64,000 nucleotides of DNA from Siphonodentalium dalli (GCA_032622095.1 CP136067.1:79386705-79450704); one strand, 5' to 3'; positions 32,601-39,821 are shown, counted from the first letter of the stretch. Program-made: numbers and translations. The notes: generated by a model from the sequence alone, not told the origin.

Positions 32601-34956
32601 ACTGTTTCACAAGAATCGATTCTATCGCCTATCGGGTTCCGTCTCTATCGAATTAAGTCCCGTCTCTTTCGCGACTTGAAACAAATGTTTTCAAAGTTTT
32701 GACCTCCATTTATACACTAAATGTTAAAACAGAACGTATTTTACAAAAACTATCGCTAGATTGTGTCTTTGAGCGTAATTATTGGTGATAATAATGCGAA
32801 GTCGGATATTTTTTGCACACTTAGAAGAGTAATGCGTGTTTGTGTTCATTTCCTTTGTAAATTAAGCAGCATTTTGATGCTCCTTTTATCGGCCTTTTTA
32901 CCTTTTAATTAGACTGAAATATGTCTTCTTGTATGATCGAACACCAGGACACGATTACAGCACAACTTTCGATGGCTCCTCACAGTAAAAGACCCTCAAA
33001 TTAATCCATCAAAAGAAGCAACGCAATGTTCCGATTCTAATGTGATTTTTATGTTCACGATCGGTTCTTTCGCCCCCCGTTTAATGCAATATTATATTCG
33101 ACCAGAGAGTTCATTTGTGTTTCTAGTTGCCATATTACCATATATGGTTTAAACTATAGTCACAGCAACACCAATATGAGTTGTTCAGTAGTCCCAAAGC
33201 ATCATAGGTTGGATATTAAAGATTATCGGTCGATCATCTTTAATATCTGACCTATGGTCGTTTGGGACCACTAAAACTCATCTATTGATTTACTATGGCT
33301 ACATTTTAAACCATATATGACCATGGATTGTCATTGGACAACTATAGATGTACAATCAAATAATCTGATCGAATATGAATGTACTGTAAACAGGAACGAA
33401 AGAACCGATCGTGAACATAAACATCACAATAGAATCGGAACCTTTTGTTGCTTTTTGAGGCACTAATTTGAAGGAATTGTTCGACGAGGAACCGTCGGGA
33501 GGTATTGTATTATAATTATCTAATGTTCAACCATAAAACTTGACAAGTTTCAGTCCAATTTAAAGTAGACAAGGCCGATAATCTGAGCATCAAAGTGCTG
33601 CTTAATTTTCATGGGAAATGCACCCAAACGCACTACGTCTCTAACTGTGCACAACATGCAGCCGATTTTGCTTTATTGTCATCAACAAACACGTATAAAG
33701 ACATAATCTGTCGATTGTTATTGGAGAATACATTCTGTTTTGACATTCAGTCTATAAACAACGGTCAAAACTTTGAAAACATGTTTTAGAAATCGCGAAA
33801 GAGTCGGAACTTAATTCGATAGAGACGGAACCGGAAGGGCGATAGAATCGATTTTGGTGAAACAGTTTCCCCCCAGTGACTATGGTAGTTTTTTTATACG
33901 GGATGTTTTCAAATTTCCTGACAAAAGTTATCTAATTTTATTTATGGTAGTACTATGGTAGTTTTTTTTATACGGGATCTTTTCAAAGTTCCTGAAAAAA
34001 AGTTATCTAATTTTATTAGCATGTTGTTATGCTGGTTATGTTATACCGTAGTAATATAATTACATCTATTGTAAATTAAAGAAGGTGGCAAAATATCACC
34101 ATAGTGGTAGCATGCCATTCCATGTTATTTGAAAAATTTTGCGTGGCAGAATACAATAGTTCAATACAATGGAAATGAATGTGCCCTACATTTAGTCTCC
34201 AAACAAATTTTCAGTTCTTCAAGGCTTGCAATATTTATATTATATTTTACGTAAATGCACATTTTCGTTATGCTGTCCTAGAAAATACTTTTCCACAACA
34301 TATATTGATACCATCATTATAATCATTTGTTCAGACTTTCAGATGGAAATTCAATGTTCAAATTCAATTTATTTCTGTGATTTTTAAACAAATGAGATTA
34401 GCATGCGTGATATAGATCTATACTTGCCCAAATTGAATAAGCTGATCTAGTTCATGTAATAACCCCCTGCATGCTGGGTGCGTTACGGGGTCATAGAACA
34501 ACAGTGCATTTGAACGATGAATTTCAATTTGAATGTTTGGACAAATGTTTGGCGAATGAATATAATATTACCACGGAAACAGTGATGGTTTGTTTACATT
34601 TTTTTTACATTTTGGCAGGCGAATGGGGCTGTAACATCACCATGATAATAAATGTTATAAAAAAATTCAGTTTCGATGTGATTGTTGATTCTTATTGGCA
34701 TGCTCATTTAGTTTTGTGTGTATTTGTTTCAGGTAAGAGAACGTGCCCTGGACAGGCTAATGCAAGGACGGAGCTGTTTCTTTTCTTGGCAGCTCTCGTC
34801 CAAAAATTCGAGTTTTGTGCCGAGGATGGACTTCATGTTCCTCCACTAGAAGGCAAACTAGGTATCACGCGCAGTCCTTTGTCATTCAAGGTTAAGGCTG
34901 TGCCCAGAAGGGAAACTCTGCCTGGCACAGGCGATAACAGTGCCTATGGGAGATAA
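11434..34956 (+). CDS. Cytochrome P450, CYP2-clan-like, four coding exons
   Basis: Spliced CDS 11434-11794, 18858-19382, 31400-31828 and 34733-34956: 1539 nt, 512 residues plus stop. All three introns are GT/AG and phase 1. P450s of this clan are ER-anchored haem monooxygenases. Seen features: N-terminal anchor, PPGP hinge (38-41), C-helix WxxxR (W131-R135), K-helix ExxR (E365-R368) and haem loop F436-G445 with ligand C443. Two motifs depart from family norm. The I-helix AGx(D/E)TT region reads D305-IFLSTSTT: no glycine, no acidic residue, one residue short. The PERF motif reads HRRF (420-423). Length is normal and no stop or frameshift interrupts it. It could be a divergent P450 with unusual chemistry, or a gene in early decay. 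Substrate cannot be inferred. The introns carry many mobile elements. Confidence 0.85.
12286..12926. other. Intron 1: repeat head and low-complexity A/C-rich tract
   Basis: It contains the left 23-bp inverted repeat (12351-12373), an 'actagcagcgttacccggcg' head at 12388, and then a homopurine/pyrimidine-like tract of 'ccaaaattt' and 'aaacttccaaa' repeats at about 12600-12800. No gene is seen. Confidence 0.6.
12927..13881. other. No gene recognised within the composite element
   Basis: Short open frames of 69-75 codons show no recognisable motif. The base composition resembles the flanking 13.9-14.6 kb stretch. This could be the degraded remainder of the element that carries the ATPase gene. 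Confidence 0.4.
13882..14440. repeat. Tandem duplication, 276-bp unit, two copies
   Basis: Copy 1 (13882-14157) and copy 2 (from 14158) start with 'acgaatgaagagcgttgaac' and share 'caacaacagatacagacata', 'catgtacccatgctatgaca' and 'tgacacgaaacaagggacgt'. Identity is high (a few substitutions and short indels). It lies just downstream of the 3' end of the minus-strand ATPase gene. Confidence 0.85.
14616..14622 (-). terminator. Polyadenylation signal AATAAA of the ATPase gene
   Basis: On the minus strand AATAAA lies within about 10 nt after the TAA stop, followed by 'cttcatcaacatgat'. Such a compact 3' end suits a virus-like or intronless gene. Confidence 0.6.
14629..16332 (-). CDS. A32/packaging-type P-loop ATPase with two zinc fingers
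   Basis: Intronless 567-residue frame. Residues 5-26 form a C2H2 finger (C5, C8, H21, H26), followed by a Gln/His-rich linker (34-76). The ATPase core shows Walker A GPTSCGKT (105-112), Walker B LVILDD (176-181) and the 'GSHHLNLSLISLNQN' segment (199-213) typical of the A32-like family of Polintons and related large DNA viruses, which drives genome packaging. Residues 298-367 hold five degenerate ~16-residue repeats around 'GQQNGMKYN'. A second finger of C2HC type follows (C397, C400, H413, C418), then basic 'KLKRKL' and a charged, acidic tail. The frame is complete, with a start, stop and poly(A) signal. No neighbouring capsid, polymerase or integrase gene is visible, so it is not an intact Polinton. 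It is probably a captured or element-borne gene; function in the host is unknown. Confidence 0.75.
   Translation of the reverse strand: MKHQCSICSRGYVRNHDLIRHVQSKHTEFVNRHPQQQHQATATDRSSNRQQYHQPQQQPLQQHQILQHQQGTQQQSDITSCFDDPMANVHEDFIFKHPFTACVSGPTSCGKTYFVKTLLQKSASKISPAPDRIIWFYKYWQPLYDELKYTVTPQVNFIRGIPANLDSLINPRYKNLVILDDLMQTSSKDQRVNDLHSEGSHHLNLSLISLNQNFYYNKDPTQRRNCQYLVLFNNPIDKGLISTLSRQMYPECPQRMVREFSEATSEPYGYLLVDLKAATPDTLRLRQNVLKEDTNQHRGEWNGMKYNLQKDREHPDEQNGMKKHTKDTETQGQQNAMKYDDRELPGQQKGITYNYIVPQGQHNDYTNDIRPPGELDEINKKNRQKNIDIREDMSYPCNECGLLFADHYDVQRHVKNWCQENKLKRKLTEDPDDSQNKEIKLNEDEYFKSLRDESRDKTREEWSDKVDTYKENGSKDAEAKEQADKDLKSKDMIHFMNDYAGTIVSYLQLRNGTLHNRVMDKVDKYLNNGYGECDAVKMSILKYKPMLEKFMDVTYDTSDESDDNSDD
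16368..16375 (-). promoter_or_regulatory. TATA-like box upstream of the ATPase gene
   Basis: TATAAAGG on the minus strand, 36 nt upstream of the ATG. If used, the 5' leader would be only a few nucleotides long. It is a consensus match only. Confidence 0.3.
16638..16998. repeat. 361-bp near-perfect palindrome with (GGC)n core, TA-flanked
   Basis: Outer arms of ~52 bp ('tacaaaatcaatttcaccga' onward, mirrored at 16947-16998) enclose mirrored (GGC)n/(GCC)n blocks with 'attgcggtattt' spacers. The centre is near 16818. The element can be read as TA|caaaatc..gattttg|TA, as for Tc1/mariner-type MITEs. GC content contrasts sharply with the surroundings. The alanine/tyrosine-rich open frames on both strands are artefacts of the repeat. 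Confidence 0.85.
16999..17560. repeat. Four-unit tandem repeat, ~137 bp
   Basis: Units begin at about 17000, 17137, 17278 and 17413, each with 'gtggcaatcggcgac' or a close variant, a T-rich stretch, 'ctgcccc' or 'cccacccctcccc', and 'atatcatgggg'. It is part of the repeat family whose (GACA)n tail follows. Confidence 0.75.
17592..17634. repeat. (GACA)n microsatellite
   Basis: About ten perfect copies of the tetramer followed by 'ttcgcaaatatagatataga'. This is a typical tail of a dispersed repeat. Confidence 0.9.
17742..18309. other. Intron 1, no gene recognised
   Basis: Unique-looking sequence between the composite element and a dispersed repeat. No coding or RNA signal is seen. Confidence 0.5.
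18310..18845. repeat. Dispersed repeat ending just before P450 exon 2 (partner 23925-24320)
   Basis: Shares 'gatgcataatccgaatta', 'tttgattcga.tcgagga', 'atcaaag.gcagagtgatc', 'aactctaaaatcaagtgg' and 'gatatggggaccatc' with 23925-24320 in the same orientation. The match stops within ~15 bp of the exon 2 acceptor. No exon-like sequence follows the second copy. Confidence 0.7.
18858..19382 (+). CDS. P450 exon 2
   Basis: Acceptor 'catttgtag|GA' and donor 'GTTCAAG|gtatta'. Encodes residues 121-296, from the pre-C-helix through helices C to H, including the haem-propionate motif WKKNR (131-135) and 'LGKRFDYDDPEF', a typical CYP2 D/E-helix segment. It is phase 1 at both ends, so it fits either exon 1 copy. 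Confidence 0.85.
19750..19890. repeat. GAACAC/GTGTTC-rich dispersed repeat
   Basis: Short region dense in 'agaacac', 'gtgttcta' and 'tagaacgtta' motifs on both strands. Related sequence occurs at 21165-21450 and 27540-27690. Confidence 0.55.
19905..20690 (-). mobile_element. 3' end of a non-LTR retrotransposon (truncated)
   Basis: On the minus strand, 20660-20400 encodes 'NTRQADKLRSNKTRTCF' followed by 'FPKVWNSINSEI', matching the usual C-terminal tail of LINE reverse transcriptases ('TR.a..l......ig..iWN.lp'). About 500 bp of 3' UTR follow, with AATAAA at 19930-19935 and a GATA-type microsatellite tail at 19908-19928. The 5' part is missing, as in most LINE copies. Confidence 0.7.
20691..21164. 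other. Intron 2, no gene recognised
   Basis: No repeat structure or open frame of note. It lies between a LINE 3' end and a GAACAC-rich repeat. Confidence 0.5.
21165..21450. repeat. GAACAC/GTGTTC-rich dispersed repeat, longest copy
   Basis: It contains at least nine copies of GAACAC, GTGTTC or one-base variants on alternating strands in under 300 bp, for example near 21187, 21247, 21292, 21304, 21367, 21378 and 21430. Confidence 0.6.
21451..22790. repeat. Eight-unit dimeric tandem array with AAGATGGC motifs
   Basis: The block 'gactcgttcccatctacatg' heads each unit. Units start at about 21473, 21639, 21794, 21958, 22113, 22276, 22440 and 22595, with spacings alternating near 164 and 155 bp, so the higher-order unit is ~320 bp. 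'Long' units carry 'gtcatgcaaagagtaaaatc', 'short' ones 'ccaatggattgaattttgaa'. Every unit junction has 'ccaagatggc'. The array ends in a CA/CGGAC-rich tail and 'caatagctcaaacttacaaa'. Confidence 0.85.
22791..23332. other. Intron 2, no gene recognised
   Basis: Contains a short G run near 22952 and a CT microsatellite near 23172, otherwise unremarkable. Confidence 0.5.
23335..23420. repeat. 83-bp palindrome built from CCGGTACGGGTA units
   Basis: Arms 'agtttgcgatttcaaa' (23338-23353) and its complement (23405-23420) enclose 'ccggtacgggtaccggtacg' and 'cgggtagctacccgtaccgg'. The outer 'tagcgagtttgcgat' recurs inverted at 25646-25660, next to another 'acccgtacccgttcccg' run. Confidence 0.8.
23421..23924. 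other. Intron 2, no gene recognised
   Basis: AT-rich, without repeats or coding signal that I can see. Confidence 0.5.
23925..24320. repeat. Second copy of the exon-2-proximal dispersed repeat
   Basis: Direct repeat of 18310-18845 with internal deletions; it carries 'cttcgggggtaaaac' and 'gatcggtttgagtagcttta'. Without an exon after it, it is more likely a transposed repeat than the remains of a duplicated exon 2. Confidence 0.65.
24796..25248. mobile_element. hAT-like MITE candidate (CAGGGACGTG ends)
   Basis: Terminal inverted repeat cagggacgtg(a/g)c at 24796 and 25237-25248, 453 bp overall. It holds a C run and a G run as mirror partners (24826-24838 and 25069-25082) and 'ggaaatttgatatgac' blocks. 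CAGGG termini are usual for hAT elements, but the 8 bp on each side do not match, so target duplication is unproven. Confidence 0.45.
25249..26790. other. Intron 2, no gene recognised
   Basis: Aside from the 'acccgtacccgttcccg' run and inverted 'tcgcaaactcgcta' at 25620-25660, nothing is recognised. Confidence 0.45.
26848..26972. repeat. Compound CT and CA microsatellite
   Basis: (CT)n with C-rich interruptions (26848-26908) followed by two (CA)n blocks (26911-26929, 26948-26970). The proline/serine and histidine-rich open frames here are artefacts. Confidence 0.9.
27175..27402 (-). pseudogene. Isolated zinc-finger-like fragment (75 codons)
   Basis: ATG-to-stop frame with one C2H2-spaced unit, CSLCDVVTDKF..GHFTTYH (C-x2-C-x12-H-x4-H), followed by a second CVRC pair and a later 'NPYC'. 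The spacing fits a TFIIIA-type finger plus a half finger. There is no neighbouring exon, clear splice signal or poly(A) signal. It could be a fragment of a transposon-derived zinc-finger protein or a chance frame. Being antisense within P450 intron 2 argues against it being a P450 part. Confidence 0.35.
27540..28100. repeat. GAACAC-rich repeat copy with short palindromes
   Basis: The motifs 'gaacacg', 'agaacacgtta', 'gttctgttttcg' and 'ggaacactgcagaacg' recur. It also contains 'cagatcgttccgcgatctg', a near-palindrome. Related to 19750-19890 and 21165-21450. Confidence 0.5.
28348..29172. mobile_element. Non-autonomous element with ~35-bp inverted ends
   Basis: The left end 'tgggaggcccttttcacatg' is mirrored by the right end near 29130-29171 ('gaaaagggcctccca'), both continuing into 'tatttatttgcg'. 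Inside is a ~200-bp duplicated segment (28565 and 28755; 'cagcatc.ctgtcccc' and 'accatttccatgg.cataaa') and the palindromic minisatellite at 28990-29114. No clear target duplication. Confidence 0.55.
28990..29114. repeat. Palindromic 21-bp minisatellite, six units
   Basis: The unit 'tttgcgcttaagcgcaaat' plus 'ga' is repeated six times with one to four changes each. Each unit is itself a near-perfect palindrome centred on TTAA. Single diverged units also occur at about 28432 and 29128. Confidence 0.85.
29221..30335. mobile_element. 1.1 kb inverted-repeat element flanked by TTAA
   Basis: Terminal inverted repeats of ~120 bp (29221-29340 and 30216-30335, roughly 80-85% identical), beginning 'agatggattatctctttaaa'. 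Perfect TTAA lies at both junctions (29217-29220 and 30336-30339), as expected for piggyBac or Kolobok target duplications. The interior has no transposase and contains a separate 133-bp hairpin. A non-autonomous copy is inferred. Confidence 0.7.
29862..29994. mobile_element. 133-bp hairpin MITE nested in the TTAA element
   Basis: Arms 'tagagcatgacttg', 'gccgatatagtgcatagtgc' and 'gttgtgtagttcac' are mirrored almost exactly after a short 'tccgcttcgcgtc' loop. High arm identity suggests recent insertion or constraint. Confidence 0.75.
30487..31080. repeat. Second copy of the 3.3-4.4 kb element
   Basis: Matches 3785-4280 in reverse orientation (for example 'gcttattactgcaggttt' and 'acacaccccacgaaaacccg') and, further right, 4325-4435 in direct orientation ('cttttaccgg.ctcggc'). 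It ends about 320 bp upstream of P450 exon 3. Confidence 0.65.
31400..31828 (+). CDS. P450 exon 3
   Basis: Acceptor 'ttttttcag|AA', donor 'GGTATAG|gtaatc', phase 1 both sides. Encodes residues 296-439: I-helix with the altered motif DIFLSTSTTSSTLSW, J and K helices with EVLR (365-368), the 'PHAVTEL..NYTIPEGTVV' beta segment, and HRRF in place of PERF. The frame is clean. Confidence 0.85.
31960..32588. repeat. Region rich in TACCATGGTA palindromes
   Basis: Palindromic 'taccatggta' or one-base variants occur near 32004, 32036, 32052, 32088, 32328, 32342 and 32571. The outer pair 'taccatatggta' at about 32006 and 32570 forms inverted ends around ~570 bp. Probably a small non-autonomous element. 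Confidence 0.5.
32589..33878. mobile_element. 1.29 kb foldback transposon, ~640-bp arms, 5-bp target duplication
   Basis: The two halves are inverted copies of each other over the whole length (roughly 75-80% identity by eye), centred near 33230. Ends are cactggggggaaactgttt and its complement. ACTAT lies directly outside both ends (32584-32588 and 33879-33883). An uninterrupted 'ggtagtactatggtag' at 33946-33961 represents the empty site. No coding capacity. The 5-bp duplication and CAC terminus suggest the Transib/RAG-like superfamily (inference). Confidence 0.85.
33884..34018. repeat. Tandem duplication, ~70-bp unit, two copies
   Basis: 'ggtagtttttttatacggga' followed by 'gttatctaattttatt' at 33884 and again at 33957. 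The foldback element inserted into this array. Confidence 0.8.
34019..34732. other. Rest of intron 3, no element recognised
   Basis: AT-rich. A frame from 34471 runs into exon 4 but lacks P450 features and has no need to be coding, because exon 3 joins exon 4 in frame through the acceptor at 34731-34732. Confidence 0.6.
34733..34956 (+). CDS. P450 exon 4 with haem-binding loop
   Basis: Acceptor 'tatttgtttcag|GT'. The first codons complete FGIGKRTCPG (436-445), placing the haem thiolate at C443, followed by 'ARTELFLFLAALVQKFEF' (L-helix) and the C-terminal beta hairpin. TAA stop at 34954-34956. The exon's first bases, GTAAGA, are themselves a consensus donor directly after the acceptor AG. 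Confidence 0.85.
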
Positions 34957-35289
34957 TATGAAATACACTGAAAAAAACAACCTATAATTCAGGGGGTGTG
35001 TAAATGTTTTTGCAGCAATGTATGCCGGGTACATGTGTCGGTGGTCGAAACTGCTAAAACACATTTTTTACACCCTCTCGTAATGTTTTTTACTGGAAAC
35101 TTTAAAATACAAAATATACAAGTCTAAATTTAATTAGGCCCATTTAGTTTTCGAGTCACCGATTTTTTTTTATATGCCTTGATATATACCGTGACATAAT
35201 GACATCAATGACATAAACTATGATTAAGATATAACTTCATGCAGATTTGAACATATAAGACTACCCCAAATAATAACTATGACTATTAT
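34957..35289. other. P450 3' flank
   Basis: Probable 3' UTR and flank. No canonical AATAAA is seen in the first ~140 nt; 'aaaatacaaaatataca' lies near 35105. No other gene. Confidence 0.4.
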
Positions 35290-36550
35290 ATGGATTGTTT
35301 CCTACCAGCTGCAATTACCGAATGGAACAAAGGGCAGAAGTACACTCAAAGAATTCAACAGTGACAATATGTGTCCACCTGCCTATTTTTATCATAGTAA
35401 ATGCCGTAAATATCATATCCTTCATACCCGGTTAAGACTGAACTGCATGCAGCCACCTGAATTTTGACCTGACAGATAATCATGTAAAAAAAATCCCCCT
35501 TCTGTTTGTGTGGGGAACTTGAGACAACTTACCACTATCTCTTTGAATGTACATTTTACCAAGAGCCCAGAAGAGAACTATATGACTCCCTACCCATCGT
35601 TTCCCTATCGGAGAATACTCTATTGCAGGGATCAAAGGAGCTTAACCTTCGTGAAAACAAACAAATATTTAATGCAGTACAGATATATAAAATGAGAACA
35701 AAAAGATTCCCATGATTCTATCACAACGAATTGCATTGGATTCTGGCCGCGTTATGCGGTAGCATGATATTCCCCACTATTATGTGTAGTACTAAATGCC
35801 TTCCGAAAACAATATATTCAGCAGCACTAACCCAAAACAGGACAATTCCTGTTTCAAGGGTGTTCACTGTGAATATCGCAGCATCCTCCTGGGTTGGTGG
35901 TCGAAACTGGATGCTGCGATATTCACATTGAACACCCTTGAAATAGGAATGATCTTGTTTCGGGTTAATGCTGCTGAATATATTCTTATTCTCGTGGAAG
36001 ATATATATAGTCCACAACATATTTCGATTATGAACACTCGCAGATGTGTGTGTTTGTTTAATTACTTATTGACTGATGTTAACAGTCAATGTGATTGACC
36101 CCCTCCCATGGCGCCTGACGCATGAAGATTACTATAGACTAGCCTAATTTTTATCATGCAACAACCCAATTATTGAAAACTCCCACCACTGTCATCATTT
36201 CACGAATTCGTCTGTTCCCCTCTTGTCTTCTAGTTTCTCACCCCCACTCTCTCTCTCTGCCTCCTGCTACCCCGAACACTAACTTCTCCCTTTTATTTCC
36301 ATCCCTAAATCATGTAAATTCAGTTATATATCTCCATTTCTCCTAAAACCATGATTTCCAACCCTTTCCGTCAGATATATACCCCTCCCTCACTTATTTG
36401 GGATTGGCATGTCGCCAAAGAGGAGAAGACTTCATATAAGCCCTCGGGCTTGTTGTCTGATCCTCGTTTCCATACATTAACTCTTCTATTTTGCATTTAT
36501 GTCATCCACATATATTATGTTATTTGTTTGGATTTGGAAATAAAAACATG
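35290..36550 (+). mobile_element. 3' end of a LINE, broken by a foldback insertion
   Basis: 35395-35715 carries the C-terminal tail of a non-LTR reverse transcriptase with a zinc-knuckle-like segment: 'ILHTRLRLNC', then CLCGELETTYHYLFEC and 'YQEPRRELYDSL'. Stops and frame changes make it a relic. Its 3' UTR resumes after an inserted hairpin and includes a CT-rich block (36180-36300), 'gaggagaagacttcatataa' and AATAAA at 36539-36544. It is truncated at the 5' end. Confidence 0.7.
35797..36005. repeat. Foldback insert in the LINE tail
   Basis: Arms of about 88 bp (35800-35887 and 35908-36003; shared 'aatattcagcagca' and 'gtgaatatcgcagcatcc'), ~83% identical, around a ~20-bp loop 'tcctgggttggtggtcgaaa'. 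Confidence 0.75.
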
Positions 36551-36805
36551 TTTACACTAACTATTATTAAAATACTTTATTACACTCCTATGCGCGATTT
36601 ACATTGAAAATGCCGTTAATTAAAAATGGTAATACCACTAGTGAATTATGTCATTTCTCGTTACGCCATTGACGTTACATCGCTTACTGATCTTGACTGA
36701 AATTTCGGTGGTTAATCTTTCTCCACATCACGACTTTCAAGCATTAATTATGTGTGTTTTAATCATATATGGCGAACCAAATTGATGCAGAAGTGTAATA
36801 AATAG

Positions 36806-36960
36806 AGTAATCAATTAGTTCCGAGAATTACGTTAAATATTTCACTCGAAGTGAGAGACATTTAGGTAAGAAACTCGTGCGCTAACGCGCACTTGTTTCT
36901 TACTATACTGACGTCTCTAGTGAACTATTTAACGTAATTCTGTTAACCAATTGATTAATC
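36806..36960. mobile_element. 155-bp hairpin MITE
   Basis: 'aatcaattagtt' and 'gaattacgttaaat' on the left mirror 'atttaacgtaattc' and 'aaccaattgatt' on the right. The stem closes on 'gtgcgctaacgcgcac'. Confidence 0.7.
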
Positions 36961-39564
36961 TCTATATAATTCATAACCATTTGGAACGTCTGTGTATCAG
37001 AAGGTGCCCATAGAGTGATAAAAAATAGCTAATATCATATCAACATTTCCCCTGTCTCGCTCCCAGAATGCAACATAATTCCAACAAAGATATAAGAGTT
37101 ATTCCTCTTCCAATGAAAATTATAGACTTTCCAATTCAATCCAGATGAAACTTAAGCACAGAAAACATGTCGGTACCTCAACACAAACAACATGTTCACA
37201 GTTTATTACACCATATAAGCTGATCATACAATGTTTTGGAGCTTCCTCTTTCAAAAGCTCTTAAACCCAAAAATCCCCTAAACCACATTTAAACCAAAGT
37301 CCAAACCCATTTTGTTGGTGCAGATGCAACAACGAACAAGCCGATTCCAGTTCCCCCCCCCCCCCCAACAACTCATTGTGGGAGGTATAAATATTCCTGC
37401 CCAAATGAAAACAAATGTTGATATGCAGTGTGGTCCACTCAAACAGAGAGCAATCAACTGGAATTAGGCCAGTGTTAAGAGATATGGTGGTATGCTTTAA
37501 GTTGGTTATGAACGTATGACCCAGAACTTATCTCAGCTAAATTTTTCATTGATCAACAGACATGACATGAACATTCTCAAAAATAGAAAATTATTTGTGG
37601 GTAGTTGCCTTTCTAATTGAAAATAATCATTAAATTTCACGAATCAAGAAAAATTAAGTCTCCTCACATGACCTTCAGATATGATACCATGGATATATGA
37701 ACTGCACTTTTGAAAAAATATCTATTTTACAGAAGTTCTTCAAAAATCAAGATGGAAATGGAAATGTGTACTGAACACTGAAAAATGATGAACACAAATA
37801 TATTTATATTTACCAAGAGTTCTTTGAAAAATTTACTCAGAACCACCTGTTTACAAACCGTAGATTTACTTGCTAAGATTGCTGTCTGGAAGCTGACACT
37901 AGTGAGTAAGGGTGACCTTGTGTCCAGTGCAGCTGGGATAGTTATCAGACTGTGTGCCAGTGTGTGGCAACTGGCTCATGAAGGATTATCCCATGAGTGG
38001 TGACCTGGTTACAGGGGGTGGGCTAAATTGAATCTTGAGAAATTATTTCATCAACTCACCACTGTCCATAGATAATCATTTGCTGTCAGCTCCCAGTCGA
38101 CCATGTTGGGGAAGTAAATCTATCATTTGTAAACAACTGGTTTTGAGTAAGTTTTTCAAAGGATGGCTTGGTAAATATGAAATAAAGTTCATCAGTGTTC
38201 AGTACACATTTCCATATTTTTTCTTAGAAATTGTTGGATTTGGGGACAAAACAAATAATTTTTAAAACCTCTATAAAGTTCACATTTTGTTTTTCCCAAG
38301 ATAATCCATCATGATTTATACTATTAAAATGGTGCATCCATTGGCTTGGTTGCTGTGAATACTAATATAAGTGAACAGAATCCTTTATTTTTACTCCTAT
38401 AAAATTTTGGGGGAAATGGGTTGACAAACCTTTAAAACAACAAAATATGAAATCTAATATGAAACTCCTGTTGTATTCCTGTAGATGTCCAGCCAATATG
38501 GGATAAAAATACTAAATTTTGTAAAAGGCCATCTTCATTTCATCCATGCCACATGCATGACTGTGGTAGGGTGTGGGGGACAACATGCCACATATAGGTC
38601 GACATTTATTCTATTGGATAGGCCTATAAACTAGCAAGCCTGGTAATCTATTCACCTCAAAACAAAGAGGTTGCATCCTGATGCTGGTATATCCCCATGG
38701 TCAAATTCAAACATCGGCAGGTAGGAACCCAACTACTAATATGGAAACCCCCCAACAAACATCCTAACAAAACTACCTTTAGGTTTAAGTGAGCAACAAA
38801 GGTATAACTGGAAATAAAATACTTTTATTATCATATTATGCACATTAAAGTGCAAATGAACAATCAAAGCTTTTGGAACATGGAAGGAAATGAACCAAAC
38901 TTTTCATGGGTAATTTCTCACAAATAATCATTGACTAATTTCAAAACTATTCCAGCTCTTATATTCTATTATCAGTGCACTGAATTTCTGCCAATATGAC
39001 TTGAACAGTGCAGTTTAAGTGCTAATTTATCCTGATCACCTCTCCAAATAAAAATAAGACCATTCCTCAGTATAATTTTATAACTGAGTTGGAGAATTAA
39101 TTTGGTAATGAAATGGTTAAGTGTAAAATGTGGCTTGTGACTCATTAATCACAATTCTTCAAATCAAATTTCGAGGAAGAATGAATGTACATTGAGACAG
39201 ATTTCTAGTATATGTATGTTGGAAATGTCCAACTTAGGTAATTTTTACTTAAATATTTTAACTTTTAGATTCTTTACAATTCTTGTGTCTTTTATAGATA
39301 TTCTTGCACGTCAGACCCAAGTTTCTGTTCTATATGCCAGAAAGGGGAAAACTGGTGAAGACAGACCCTGCCTTAGTTGAAGCACCAAGTCATTCCTCTC
39401 ATTTCAAGCACTTCTACCCCATTTCCATTCATTGTAAACTAAACTAGGAAGAAAGATGTCATGAAATAATTTGGATAATTAGTTAAGATATCTGAATTTG
39501 ATTTCCACGAGATAAATTCAGCACCATCAAAGTATGTGGGGCCAGTTTGAAGAGCATAAACATG
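36961..39564. other. Intergenic, AT-rich; inverted repeat at 37747-38222
   Basis: The block 'gaaatgtgtactgaacactg' with ~115 bp of following sequence (37747-37870) is mirrored at 38102-38222, forming a foldback with a ~230-bp unlike loop. A worn copy of the 46.3 kb MITE family appears at about 38830-39120. No gene recognised. Confidence 0.5.
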
Positions 39565-39568
39565 TTAA

Positions 39569-39817
39569 CCCTTTCATGACAAGAGCTGCGCTGGTGCAGC
39601 ATTAAAGATCCTGTGCCAGTGCATTCTGCTATATATATTCCACAGGGAGCCTTGCATATATAAGAGGATGCACTGGCTTACAAGATCAAGGTAAATATTG
39701 TTAGGCCAAAGCATTCTCTTATATATGTGAGGCGCCCTATGGGTGACTCGCATATATAAGAGAATGCATTGGCACAGGGTATTCACAAAATTTCAGGAAT
39801 CTCCAGTCATGAAAGGG
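39569..39817. mobile_element. piggyBac-type MITE, TTAA-flanked (family member 1)
   Basis: Perfect 12-bp terminal inverted repeat ccctttcatgac with TTAA on both sides (39565-39568, 39818-39821). The interior holds two ~55-bp stem-loops of 'attctcttatatatgtga' type. CCC termini plus TTAA are diagnostic of piggyBac-like elements. Confidence 0.8.
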
Positions 39818-39821
39818 TTAA

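Noticed and set aside
34471-34732. In-frame extension upstream of P450 exon 4
   Set aside because: It has no P450 features, while exon 3 joins exon 4 in phase at a good acceptor and completes the haem loop exactly.
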